In this document: positions 49,401 through 60,139 of the stretch, piece by piece | Layout of the letters: each line of letters opens with the position of its first letter | How positions within the stretch are numbered: position 1 is the first letter of the stretch | NCBI GenBank assembly: GCA_028622995.1 | Contig: JAJQJQ010000026.1 | Span: forward strand, 2,666,001-2,730,000 | Origin: Panagrolaimus kolymaensis | Lineage: Eukaryota; Nematoda; Chromadorea; Rhabditida; Panagrolaimidae | Direction: 5' to 3' | DNA: 64,000 nt | The notes under the pieces: generated by a model | Seen by the model: the letters and a program-made list of their open reading frames with translations, nothing else | The model's database searches: none | Told to the model about the DNA's origin: nothing | Position numbers and translations under genes: made by a program

Positions 49401-52400
49401 CGGACTTACCACAATCCATTGACAAAATAGGTAATAGAGAGGAAAGATAGATTGAAAGAAAGATAGATGAAGAAGACGAAGAATGTGTACATACACATGC
49501 ATCCTCAACAACATAGAAGATTGCGGGAAGAAATACGTATTGGAATTTTTCTTTATTGCGGTTTTAACCGGTAGCGACAAATAATTTTTTTTTTTGCAAA
49601 GCACAATTATATTATCAAAAAAATAAAGGTGTATAGAAAGAAAAGAAAAAAAACTTATATCAGTAATAATTGCTTAGTGGTGGCAGAAGTCACCAACACG
49701 TGGACGCCCAATGACTTACCTTCCAGACGGTACAGCTTTTTTTTCTTTTTCATTTTTTACCTATTAAAAAGCGCCCCCAGGTGGTTTTGATTTGATACAA
49801 ATGAGAGAATAGTTTTTTGTATTCATGACCAAAAGTCATTAACAAAATAAATAAAAAAACAAAAAGATAATTGGGTTAAATTCTTATTTTTAAATTTTAT
49901 TTTAGACGTAAAAAGTTGGTGGGTATACGTACGCTGGTTTTGGCTTCTTTTAGCCGTTTTATTTTGCATTCTTCTTTTGGCAATTTGTATTCCACTTTGC
50001 TGCTACGCGTAAGTAGAGTGAAGTGATCAAAGCGTTTTTTATCCCAAAAAAGGCAACAATAATAACCTTTCTTCCCAATTTAAAACAAAAAAAACTTTTT
50101 CTAGAATCCCAACCTAAATTTTTTAAATTAATACTTTTCAATAATAATTCTTGTTTAACATGTGTGACTTATTTTTAGCAACTCCATTTATCTCAGCAGG
50201 TTGGCCATGGTGGTGGCTGGCATTGTTGCTCTTATTACTTCTTTTAACTATCCTTCTTTGTTGTCTCCTTGCCTGGTGTTTAAATAGGTAATGAGTGTTA
50301 ATTTTTTATCCCTATTTAACTACTTTTTAATATTTTTACCATAAAAAGTTAATTGATTAAAAATTTAATCAATTAATTTTTTAAACTTTTTTTATATTCA
50401 AAATTAAGTTTAGCTAATTAAAATGTTTTTTAGTCGTAAACGTAGAAGAGAGACCAGATACATCGGTAGCCAACGTGCCCATCTTCTTGGTGAAGTAAGT
50501 TTACAGCAATAAAAAAATAAAATAAATACATATTATTATAAATTACTTTTAATTTCAGAGCGACAAATCAGTCACTGATACACGAGGTTAGTTTAAATTC
50601 TTTACTTTTTTATTTTAAAACTTTTAATCAATATTGTTTCAATCAACTTTTTTTTACATTTTAAAACTTTTTGTTTACAAACAAATTTCATTCATGTTTT
50701 TTCGCATTTTTAAAATCCTCCGATTCATGTCTCTTTTTTCAAATTCTAACTGTTTTTTTATTTGGTTAAATTGTCTTTCAAATTTCTCACTATAGCAGCA
50801 GTACTAAAAAAAAGTGCTTTTAGCACCCATGAACTTTTTATTAACTGCGAGAATTGAAAGTTTCGTTTCCTCCCAAAAAAAACCGGTCACAGTTGAATCG
50901 AGAAAAAAAAATTTAGTAAAAAAATAATTTATTTTTTTGGATGCGTTGATTAATGACCTAGACCATTTAAAAAAAATGATAGAGAGTAAACAACAAAAAT
51001 TAAATGAAACATAAAAATAAATAAAGTTGCAACACAATTGAACTTTTAGAAATTTTTTTATTACTTTTTTCTTTTCTTTAGGAATCAAAGGTGAATTTGA
51101 AGATGGTTATTCTAAAGGATATAAAGATGCAAGCCGAGTTGGAACTGCCACGGAAGCTCGCAGAAAAATGGACTCCGACTATGGAGCTCGTGATGACCGA
51201 TTCCATGAAGGTTATACTAAAGGTTTACGAGATGCTGGAATGAATAATATGACTACATCCATGCATAATCTTGCTCATAGACCTGGAACTCATCGAGGAT
51301 ATTCTTCGGGTTATATGCAAGGTTTTCGTGATGGTAACTCTGGAGTTTTCGGTGATCGAATTACCACTCAACTTTTGAAACGCCTTGAAGAACAATATCC
51401 CGAGGAAGAATTCCGTCAAGGTTATGTTGATGGTTTCAAAGACGGCACTCGTAAAACTGGTGGAAGAGTAAGCAAAAAATTTTTAAAAAAAATCAATTTT
51501 TAATATTTTGGCGAATTTTTAGTTTGAAGATAGTCGACGCCTACAACAAAGCTTGACAGAGCTCACAGAACGCTTGACTTCCCTTGAAAAAACAAAAGGA
51601 GACGAAATTCATTCCACTAAAATTTATCACGTTTACAATCAACAACCTGAAGTTATTGGATATTCTGCCACTGGTGAACAACTTGCTCGAGAACTTGAAG
51701 AGCTTAATTCCTCTTCACGTCGTAGCACTCTTCGTCGCCATTATACTGTTTGTTATCTATAAAATATTAATAAAAAGCTTATTTTTTCTTTATTTTTTCA
51801 GCCTGGTGATTACTTAAAATATGCCGGTGAAGAAGGATACAATAGTCTTGGCCGAAATCGCCGTTCACTTTCCGCTTCAGCTCTTGGACGTGGTTGGTTT
51901 TAAAATTTATTTATTAGGAAAAAATTTAAAAAATCAAAAAAAGTTGAAATTTCCTTTTAATTTTTCCAAAAACTTTATTTTTATGTTTTTCTATTCTAAA
52001 GTTTTTTTCTTTACTTTTTTTCTTAACATAGAAGTAGAGTATTTATTTATCATAATAACTTTTTTAATAATTTTGTTTGTGTGGAGTGATGTGCATATTT
52101 ACAATTTAGAAACAAGTGCAACTGAAGCTGAAAGAAGACGCTTTGTTTCTGGAACATCTTATTTGAGTCGAGGCAGCGCCATGGATCGACAAGGCACTGA
52201 CACTTACTCTAAACGATACAATTATCGAAGTCGATCGGATGTTGGAAGTCCACGAAGGTATGCATCTCAAACCCTTCTCGATGGTGCAAGACCAGGTCCA
52301 ACTACTCCACATTCACGTCGAGATGCTCTACATACCCTTCAACGAGAGCTGGATTCATTGAGTCGTTCACCTGATCCTACTGGAGCTCGCCATGGTGGCT

Positions 52401-53831
52401 ATAGTAGTGATACAGGATATCTCAACGATACCATGAGATCTCGAGCCAGAGCAGCTGGTTATTCAAATTTTGATTACGGTACGGTTAATTAATTAACACT
52501 TCATATGCTTCAAATGAAACCAAAATAGCTTGCAACTTTAGAAGAAAAAAAATCCTGCATTTAAAACCCTTTTTTGTAAAACCCATATTCCCCATGTTAT
52601 TTCCCATATCTTTTCTTTTCCCTATCACAAACTTTTATCACTTACTCTTTCACCCACTTACTTACCTTTTTTTTCTCTCTAGATACCTTCCAATCATCTG
52701 CAAATCGTTCTTCGGAACATCGCACAACTTCAGCCACCACGGGAGCACAACTTGCAAGCGGTACCACTTCAGCTGGTGTAGCTGCTGCATCTTCTGCAGC
52801 TGCTCAACACCAACAGCAACACCAACAACAACATCAACATCAACAGCAAGCTTCCACAAGTGCTGGAGGCGTTGGTGGTGGTGGTTCAAATGTTGAAATT
52901 CATGTTGCACAAGCTACTCCTGAATCAAGTTCAGCTGCCATCCACTCAGGTTCTGCCACAGTTGCTGAAGGAAAAGGTTTCTTTTAACTACCCTTTATTT
53001 TAACATGGATTTCTTTAACAACCATTTATCACAGCTTTTTATCCAAATCCAAACACTGTTTGCAGTGTACTTTTTTGTGTTGTAGTTGTTTGAAACTGTC
53101 CTTTTTTGTTCAACTTTTTAATTACTAAATCTCAACATAAAAAAATTTCGGACAAAAAAAAATATAAAAATGTTGTGTGATTGCTACTTTTTATGCTTAC
53201 AACAAAAAACCTGCTTTAGAGTCTCAACAACACCTACAACAACAACAATCCACCACTTCAACAACGCATAATTGGCCAGATGATTTAATTGAAATCGTTG
53301 CTGAACCCATGTCACAAACACTTGATCGTATGCGTCGCTTCAGCAATTCACTTTCTAATGTTGATAAAGGTACATCATACATATAAAAGTGTTATGAATT
53401 TCATTTTAGCCATTGACTATTATTAACCTGAATTATGTTCTTTTGTTGCTATCCGCTTAGTTTGTAAATCTAAAACCAACAAAAAAAAACTAAACTTAAA
53501 AAAAATTATTTATCTTTCAAAGTCTTTTTCGAAAAAATAGCGCAGTTTGAAGCTTTAGTGATTTGTTTATCTTTTTTTATTATTATTTATATTTTTTAAA
53601 GTGCGCAAAAAAATGTGTTTTGGCGCTGAGAAAAAAAGCTTTTCCATAATAACTTTCTTAACTTTTTTATTATTATTTTAGATCAAGATGTCAGGGAACA
53701 AGTTGAAGAAAGATATCAGCGTTCGTACAAGGAGGTTTGTTTAAAACATTTTTCCTTAATTCTCCTCAAGCTTAATTTAAACTCTAAAGTTATAGGAGTT
53801 TTCAAGTAGCGGAGGCCCACAACGCCCATAA
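31460..53831 (+). CDS. let-805: Giant FNIII-repeat transmembrane protein, LET-805/myotactin-like
   Basis: In C. elegans, LET-805 is an epidermal membrane protein of the fibrous organelles that attach muscle through epidermis to cuticle. Exons: 31460-31580, 33125-33330, 34501-34630, 34691-35082, 35589-36203, 36259-36436, then directly to 37926-38537 or through 37345-37537, 37592-37742, 37799-37871; 38589-38867, 39115-39222, 39745-39886, 39943-40549, 40597-45946, 45997-48607, 48661-48941, one transmembrane exon, 50434-50494, 50560-50587, 51082-51467, 51523-51747, 51802-51889, 52110-52478, 52683-52976, 53220-53369, 53682-53734, 53796-53831. All phases agree; length is about 4,470 residues, or about 4,610 with the optional module. 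After a signal peptide (AAKSTAFTTIITGILLLTIF) come about thirty FNIII domains, one membrane helix followed by RKRRRETR, and a cytoplasmic tail of roughly 600 residues with GY--G repeats, Ser/Arg-rich parts, a His/Gln tract and the end GGPQRP. The ATG follows an ATTCTTAG acceptor. The introns hold AT-rich sequence without other genes. Poly-A signal near 54125. The name rests on size, architecture and nematode context. Confidence 0.85.
37251..37871 (+). CDS. Optional FNIII module of the let-805-like gene with a possible alternative start
   Basis: Three exons (to 37537; 37592-37742; 37799-37871) encode one FNIII domain of the type found in position D of the super-repeat (FKVKITYKAESGKEW, then DLCYDL and TGEWVKSG). 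Its last exon ends in phase 1 and joins the exon at 37926. Two models fit its 5' end. In the first, the exon starts at 37345 after TTATATTAG and joins the exon ending at 36436 in phase 1. In the second, a separate first exon starts with the ATG at 37251, whose product begins MQTLNFFKIITFSLWCSTIF, a good signal peptide. Without this module, 36436 can join 37926 directly, also in frame. Confidence 0.7.
39115..39222 (+). other. Symmetric cassette exon with furin-like site in the let-805-like gene
   Basis: A 108-nt exon, phase 1 at both ends, flanked by TTCTAG and GTTTGT. It encodes 36 residues that are not FNIII: HRRMRRSICDPRTDFWCRDD and a short hydrophilic rest. RRMRR-S fits a furin (R-X-R-R) cleavage site, and two Cys follow. 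It lies between an A-type and an F-type FNIII domain. Skipping it keeps the frame. Confidence 0.72.
48942..49111 (+). other. Intron read-through giving a third membrane-anchored end of the let-805-like protein
   Basis: If the donor at 48942 is not used, the frame stays open for 56 more codons: a short polar linker (TPFELNMY), a long hydrophobic helix (VFLFINLSVVAVCAILGLNY), a basic stop-transfer segment KPRK and a stop at 49109-49111. That would give a surface protein without the long cytoplasmic tail. T-rich introns often encode hydrophobic residues by chance, so this is a hypothesis. Confidence 0.4.
49906..50008 (+). other. Transmembrane exon a of the let-805-like gene (mutually exclusive with exon b)
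   Basis: 103 nt, entered in phase 1 after TTTTAG and left in phase 2 at GTAAGT. It encodes WWVYVRWFWLLLAVLFCILL and a Cys-rich end (PLCCY), one transmembrane helix with an aromatic outer edge. It joins 48941 upstream and 50434 downstream in frame (A-RKRRRETR). Confidence 0.85.
50179..50287 (+). other. Transmembrane exon b of the let-805-like gene (mutually exclusive with exon a)
   Basis: 109 nt, also entered in phase 1 after ATTTTTAG and left in phase 2 at GTAATG. It encodes a second transmembrane helix with the same design: aromatic edge (GWPWWWLALL), a leucine-rich core and a Cys-containing end (CCLLAWCLN). It joins 48941 and 50434 in frame. Joined behind exon a it is read in the wrong frame and reaches a stop at its 3' end, so only one of the two can serve in a full-length message. 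Confidence 0.85.
50349..50376. repeat. Perfect short inverted repeat in the intron after transmembrane exon b
   Basis: Two 13-nt arms (TTAATTGATTAAA and its complement) with a 2-nt loop, flanked by further partly complementary A and T runs. It would form a stable hairpin in the pre-mRNA between exon b and the exon at 50434. A splicing role is inference. Confidence 0.7.
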
Positions 53832-56800
53832 AACCAAAATCAATTCAACAATGTACGGTGCTCAATTTATTCAATTCTTAAGATTAAGAAAAAATATTAA
53901 AAAAACTGAAAAAATATTATTAAATTTTTTTGCTTCTTTCTCGCTTCTCCAGGTGCTCTTCTCTCTCAAACGCTCAGTTTTAAAGCTGCCTATTTTTAAA
54001 TATAATTTTTGATTTTCTTTTTATAATTTTTTATTGTATAACAGAACAGAGTTTTTATATTAAATGTTAGCATATTTTGAAGGAAAAAAGGATGTACTTT
54101 TGCTCAGTCTTTTTTTTAAAGTGTAATAAAACATTTATATAATTTTTTGAAAAAAAATAATTTCTATCTCTTTTTTTCCTTCCTCTTTTTTTCGTTTTTT
54201 TGTTTTTGCTTTTGTTGTCGCAAAAATGTTAAAGTGCCGTATAAATTTTTATATAAAAAAATGTAAATCACAAATTACATACGTTTAACTGGAAAGTTAA
54301 AGATAAATTCAAACAAAAAGAAAATTAACTCAAGAAAAAATATAAAATAAAAACAATTTTACAAAAATGGAAAAATTTTGTTGCTCAAGTCTCTGTTTTA
54401 TTGGATGAAGATGTCAATCAATGCTGGCATTTTACTTTGCCATCTTTTTTACACACGTAACTAAATTTGGAAATTAGCACCAACTTTGCAATATAATATT
54501 TTTTAATCAATCACTTTGACACTTTTTCTAATTTTCTTTTTCAAAAAAAGAAGCTGATAGCCGTAATATTTTTTTTCCTTGAAAAAAAGTGAAGTCTTTA
54601 TTATTTTTGTAATTGTAATTAATTTCTGCAATTGCAAAAAAAATAAGATAAGGAGATACCACGCGGTTCTTCAAGAATTTCTTAGGAGCATTAAGAACGC
54701 TCGAAGCACTCTGTTTCAGTTAAAGATCACCATCATCATCGTCAGGGGTGGTACCGATATATTTGTTTTTATAATAATAAAAAAAACTTTGAACAACATT
54801 AATTTTAAATTGAAGGTTAAAAAAACATGCTTTGATAACAACAAACTCATTAAAAAATATACTGTGATGGAAAATGAAAGTGTACAAAACAGAACATATT
54901 TATTTTGTCTCTTTGCATTCAAGTTATTGCTTTGTTTACTTTTTTTCTTTAATGTAGCTATTTAAGGCGAATTTCAAAAAAAAGTGCAGGTTTACCAATA
55001 CTGTAGCATAGAGAAGGGAAAATTTTCAAAAAAATTAAATGTTTAATTTTTTTCTCTCCATTTTTTGCGCAATCATGAACAATGATGAATTTCTTTCTTC
55101 ATCTTAAAATAACACGGCGCCAAAATGAATGCCGATCATTTCTTTATTGTTAATACTTTGTTTTGCTTTTTGGTTGCTTACACTTTTATTTTCTTCTGAT
55201 TCATATTTTAAACGTTAAAAGGAAGACACTGTTCTTTGACCGATAAAGTTGAGACACAAAGAAACAAAATTGCAATAAGCCCGCTAAAAAAAGAAAAGAA
55301 AAAGAAGAAAGAAGCAAAAAAGTAATTCTCTTTTTTCAGGAATGCCGACCTTTTGCATCGCTATTTCTCCTTTAAAAAAAACATATGAGTGGAAGGAAGC
55401 ATGTTTCTAAAAATAGAAACAGCAAAACCCATCAGTAAAAAAAAGTGCAAAATTGTAATAAAATGCAAAAAAAGAGTTTAATATTAATTGATAAGAATAA
55501 GAAGAAAAAAATCATCTAACATCCATCCATCAGTCAATCAGCTGGGAAAATGGATGGATAAGTCAATCAAAGAAAAAAAATACACAATCATTTTTGGGGT
55601 CAAGCGGTCGCTCATTTACCTAAAAGAAAGAAGAAGGATGTCAGCATTGGCTTATTTTTTAAAGGAGATGACCTTCAAAGCATAATTTTAAATACCGTGG
55701 TATTTTGTCTATATATTTATTTATGAAATGATATATAAAAATAAAAATTTATTCCTTCTTTTTTCTTTTTCACTTTTTTTTGAATTTGAGTTGCTTGCAA
55801 AAGACGATGATGCGATGCCATTAAGAGTTTATTATGAAAATCAAAAAACGAACAACAAAGAGAGGACACTTCCAGACAGGTAAAAATATTTTTTTCTTTG
55901 TCAGGAAAATCTCTTTTTTTCTCACTGTCTAAAGAATATTTTTAAACCAGTTTTTTATACATTAAAAAAAAGTTTCTATCCCTCCAATATAAAGGAGTGA
56001 CATTACAACAACAATCTCGATGGTGGAATATGCCGCGCAACTATAACTAACTAACTAAAAAACCAGATCGTCTCAAGGTCGAAAAGTGCACTTCATCAAT
56101 GAAAAGCAGAAGACCCTTGATTGCAACAAAAAAAATTATATGTTTATTTGAAAAGCCACAGACACAAGAAGATATTACATAAAAATATTTTTTATCTTTT
56201 TATTTTTCAATATTGTTCTTTGGCTTCTCATTTATTTTCTTACAATAGCATCTATCTTCGGGGTGGTTTTTTTTAGGAAATACATATAAAACTTGAAAAA
56301 CGTTACACTCAATTCACAGAATTCAAGTAAACTATTTTTTTTTATGAATTCATTGCTTAATTATAATAAAAAAGTGTGTGGGATCACGTGAACGAGAAAA
56401 ATAAAAATAAAAAAATAAACCCGAGATAATCTAATTCTAAGAATGCCACGCCAAAAAATTTTAATATGGGTTTTACAGTATACTTTTTAAAGAAGACCTT
56501 GAGAAAATGTCTTCAAAGAATAAGCTTATACCATAAGAAATATGAAACGTAGTTTATTTTGTTTTTTTAAATTAGCTGAAAAAGGGTATATATCACAATT
56601 TGATGATGTTGCAAAAAAATAAAATAAAAATATAAACGGTTTTATTGTGTAGTCGATAAGAAGAAGATATGTATATATTTTTGCTGTGTTTTATCAATAC
56701 TTGACTGCTGACCTTCATTTATTGATGACCATGCTTTTATTTAAACTTTTCTTTTTGCGGCCTGAAAGTCTCTCTTTTTACTATTATTTAGCTTTTAGCT

Positions 56801-57652
56801 AATTTTAAAGCTAATTCACCTTGAATTTGAGTTGAGTCTCTTTTTAAAAATGCTTTTGAAATTACTTATTTGATTACTCAATAGAAAAATAGAAAAAAAC
56901 TTGATTGGCAGGTTTTTTTTTCTATTTGATACGCTCATCAGCACCTGTTAAAACGCTTTTTCAAAGTGTGAATATTATTCTTATTAAAAAAAACTCCTGC
57001 ATAAAAAAAGTTAACAAAAAAAGTTGAGAGAATATGAAAAAAACGTGCGTCTCTCGTTCTTTTTTTCAAGGCGTAGATGACCGTCGGTTTTAATAAAAAA
57101 AATATAAGGCGATAACCGTCGACCCTAAGAGTAGTTTCTCATTTTTTTGAAAATCACCTATATGTTCGTGTATGTATGCCTTTATAAAACTCCACCCTCT
57201 CTAAAAAAAGTGGAAGCATTTCGCCGCCCCCGGAGGGCCACCGACGATATTGCGCTCGTTTTTTTGGTGTCGTTTTCTTTGCTGTTCCTTTTTTCTCATA
57301 TTTTTTTTTTGCCGTCGTCGTTAGTGTCGTGTCCACCCCATTTTCTTGACGTTGTTGCTGCCTATCACTGTTGCCCTCGGACAGTCGTAGTAGTAGTTTC
57401 GCAAGAAAAGCAAGCGAATCGGATCGTCTTCAACTTCAGACATCTCGACAGACTCTCTTCCGCATAAAGAAGTTAGTTAGTTGTTGTGTTGGTGGGAAAA
57501 TAGATATAAGCGTAAAAATTTCCAGCTGACCATTCCAAACACCTCCTCCTTCTGTTTTGATCGAAAGGGTGTTTTTATTACTTCTAGAAAAAAAACAAAC
57601 AAATAATATATATTTTTTTTTTTTTCTGACACAGTAATTATTTGGAAGAAGA
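53832..57652. other. Intergenic between the let-805-like gene and the metalloproteinase
   Basis: 3.8 kb of AT-rich sequence. It holds the 3' untranslated region of the let-805-like gene (AATAAA at 54125-54130) and, before 57653, a CACAG acceptor-like site next to the metalloproteinase start. Frames such as 54579-54965 and 57147-57467 lack exon borders or family similarity. No RNA gene recognised. Confidence 0.5.
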
Positions 57653-60051
57653 ATGAAATTAGTTATAATTCTGTCGGCTGCTGCTTTTTGCGTAATTTTA
57701 CATGCTGCTCCAATTATTCAGCAACAACAACGCATTGATAATGTCAATGATGAGATTCATGGGGTGGATTTTTATGATGATGAACCTGTAAATCATAATC
57801 CTTTGGCATTGGTAAGGTCACCCATCTTTATTTTTTCCCTTTTCTATTTTGCAATTTATTTTTACAGCGTTACTTAAATGAATTTGGTTATCTTCATACT
57901 TCAACACCATCCGATAAAGAATACAAAAATGCAATTAAAAATTTTCAAGATTTAGTTGGCATAGATAAAACTGGCTTAATTGATGCTGAAACCCTTGATC
58001 AAATGGCCCAACCTCGATGTGGGAATAACGATATCAATCGCCATACTCGACGCAATAAACGATTTGGTATTTTAAATTTGCCTTTTTTACCTTTTCAAAT
58101 TTTCGTTTATTTCAGTTTTCGTATCTCGATGGGAAAACAAAATCAAAGATAATGCTTTAAAATTAAAATGGTATATTTCAAGCTTCACAAAAGATTTACC
58201 AAAAGAACAAATTAGGTAAGTGCAATTTACGATTACTTTTGAACATACCTTAAACACTGCAAAATTGCCACGTCAAGAGCAGTTTGATAACATAAAAAAT
58301 GAAAGAGATTTCTGCTTTCTTACAGTATGAAAAAAACATCCTTATTTTTTGTTTTTCTATTTTGTTTTTTTCGAGAATCAAAATGTTTCTTAAATCCTAT
58401 TTCGCAATTGCTTAACAAATTCTCGAGAAAAATCTTGAAAAAACTGGATTTCCCGCTCTTGATCATCTGATCATCCTTTCTTTATCCACTTTTTCTTATT
58501 TCCGATGACCTAATTGGGGAAGATATTTTCGTATGTAGAAAAACATAACCTTAATCACACAATTATTTCCTTTTTAAAAAATCTCCAAAAAAAAACATTT
58601 AAAACTAAAAGGGATTAATTAATTTTGTTTTGCGGGTTTAAATTAATGTAAATTTAACGGGTATCACATTTTGAAGAAGATGAAGAGCTTCAAAAAAACA
58701 ATAGCAGATTCAAAAAAACTATAATTGTCTTATTTTGATATACATCAATTAGCTTCTTCAGAAGCATGAAGCAAAATGAAAAAGCTGTAAATAGGTTCGC
58801 TTAATAAAAATTAAATAAATATTTAAAAGTGTTCTGAATACTATCCGCTGGAATTCGAGCTTTCTCAAAGTATACCTTTTTTTTAAACTTTTTTATTGTT
58901 TTAGAAAAACAGTCAAAAAAGCATTCAATTTATGGTCGAATCAAGTTAAACTTAATGCTCTCATTTCTTTATCATTGAGTTTTGAAGAAGCTGATTCAGA
59001 AGAAGATGCAGATATTACAATTCTTTGGGCTGAAGGCGATCATGGCGACACACATAAATTTGATGGCCCTGGCAAAAATGGTTCAAATATTTTAGCTCAC
59101 ACATTTTATCCTAATTTCCCATCTAAAACTAATTTAAATGGCGATATTCATTTTGATGATTATGAAACTTGGAAAATTGATAATAACGATGGGGCAAGCT
59201 TCCCTCATGTTTTGGTTCATGAAATTGGTCATACCCTTGGATTGGGCCATTCCAAAAAGCAACAAGCTATCATGTATCCTATTTACCGTAAAGATAGTTT
59301 GGATCTTGATTTGGATGATAAATGTGCTATTAATTGGAGTTATGGTATGTTTTTCATTTTGCATTTTCTCATTTTTCATTATTTTTCTTTCTTTTTCTTT
59401 TTTGACCTTCGACGTTTTTTTCCTGTTTTATATCTTTGTTTTTTATTTTAGTTGGAGCTTCTGATCTTTGCCTTTATATATGGTTACTATCTGAAGTTGT
59501 ACCAAAAAAGATTGCAGTTGAAAAGGAAACAACATACTGTAAGCGATAAATATAAATGACCTCAATAAGGATCACATGTTTTTATGATTATTTTTAGTAG
59601 TGGACGATAATAGAATCCAATTAGATAATAATGAAATTGATCAACCATCTCGGGAAACTTTAATCAAAGCTAAACTTCGTAATACTGCTATCCCATTATG
59701 CCGGGAAGATAATAAAGTTCGGAAAAATTGGGAACATATGCTTGAAAAACGCTTGAATTTTCCACGCGATATTGTTACTGATTACGGTAGGCGGTTAAGA
59801 AGGATATAAGAACACATGAATAAAAATGTTTATGCTTTTTAGGTGATGTTGTATGCCGATTTTTTGAAGGTCTTCATCGAGAATTTAAAAATCCTGTAGC
59901 TGGAAATTTCCATGATACTTTTCGAATGAATGGCGTTCATAATTATTTTCAAGATTCTGATAGATTTCAATTTTTGCGTTCAGCAAATTTTGCTGATCAA
60001 CAATTTAATGCTGAATTTTTCGAATGGATTATTTCAGAATTTTCTAAATAA
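57653..60051 (+). CDS. Matrix metalloproteinase (M10A) without hemopexin domain
   Basis: Exons 57653-57811, 57868-58066, 58116-58215, 58905-59344, 59452-59538, 59598-59786 and 59843-60051 encode 460 residues. MMPs are secreted zinc proteases that remodel extracellular matrix; nematode members are the ZMP proteins. In order: signal peptide (about 1-18, cut near HAAP); prodomain with the cysteine switch PRCGNND (Cys104); furin site RRNKR (114-118); catalytic domain with DGPGKNGSNILAHTFYP and GDIHFDD structural Ca/Zn regions; zinc site HEIGHTLGLGH (His258, His262, His268, catalytic Glu259); and Met-turn IMYP (Met276). The proline-rich hinge and hemopexin repeats of vertebrate MMPs are missing. 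Instead there are about 165 residues of C-terminal sequence (ASDLCLYIWLLSEVVPKK, then VVCRFFEGLHREFKNP) that I do not recognise. The fourth exon holds the whole active site; the intron before it is 689 nt. Confidence 0.9.
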
Positions 60052-60139
60052 TTTTAGCTTTCTTCTTAGTAGCCTTTATCACATTCAGTAGCTTATACCA
60101 AAATCCATCCAATCTTAATATTTTTCATTTTATATTATA

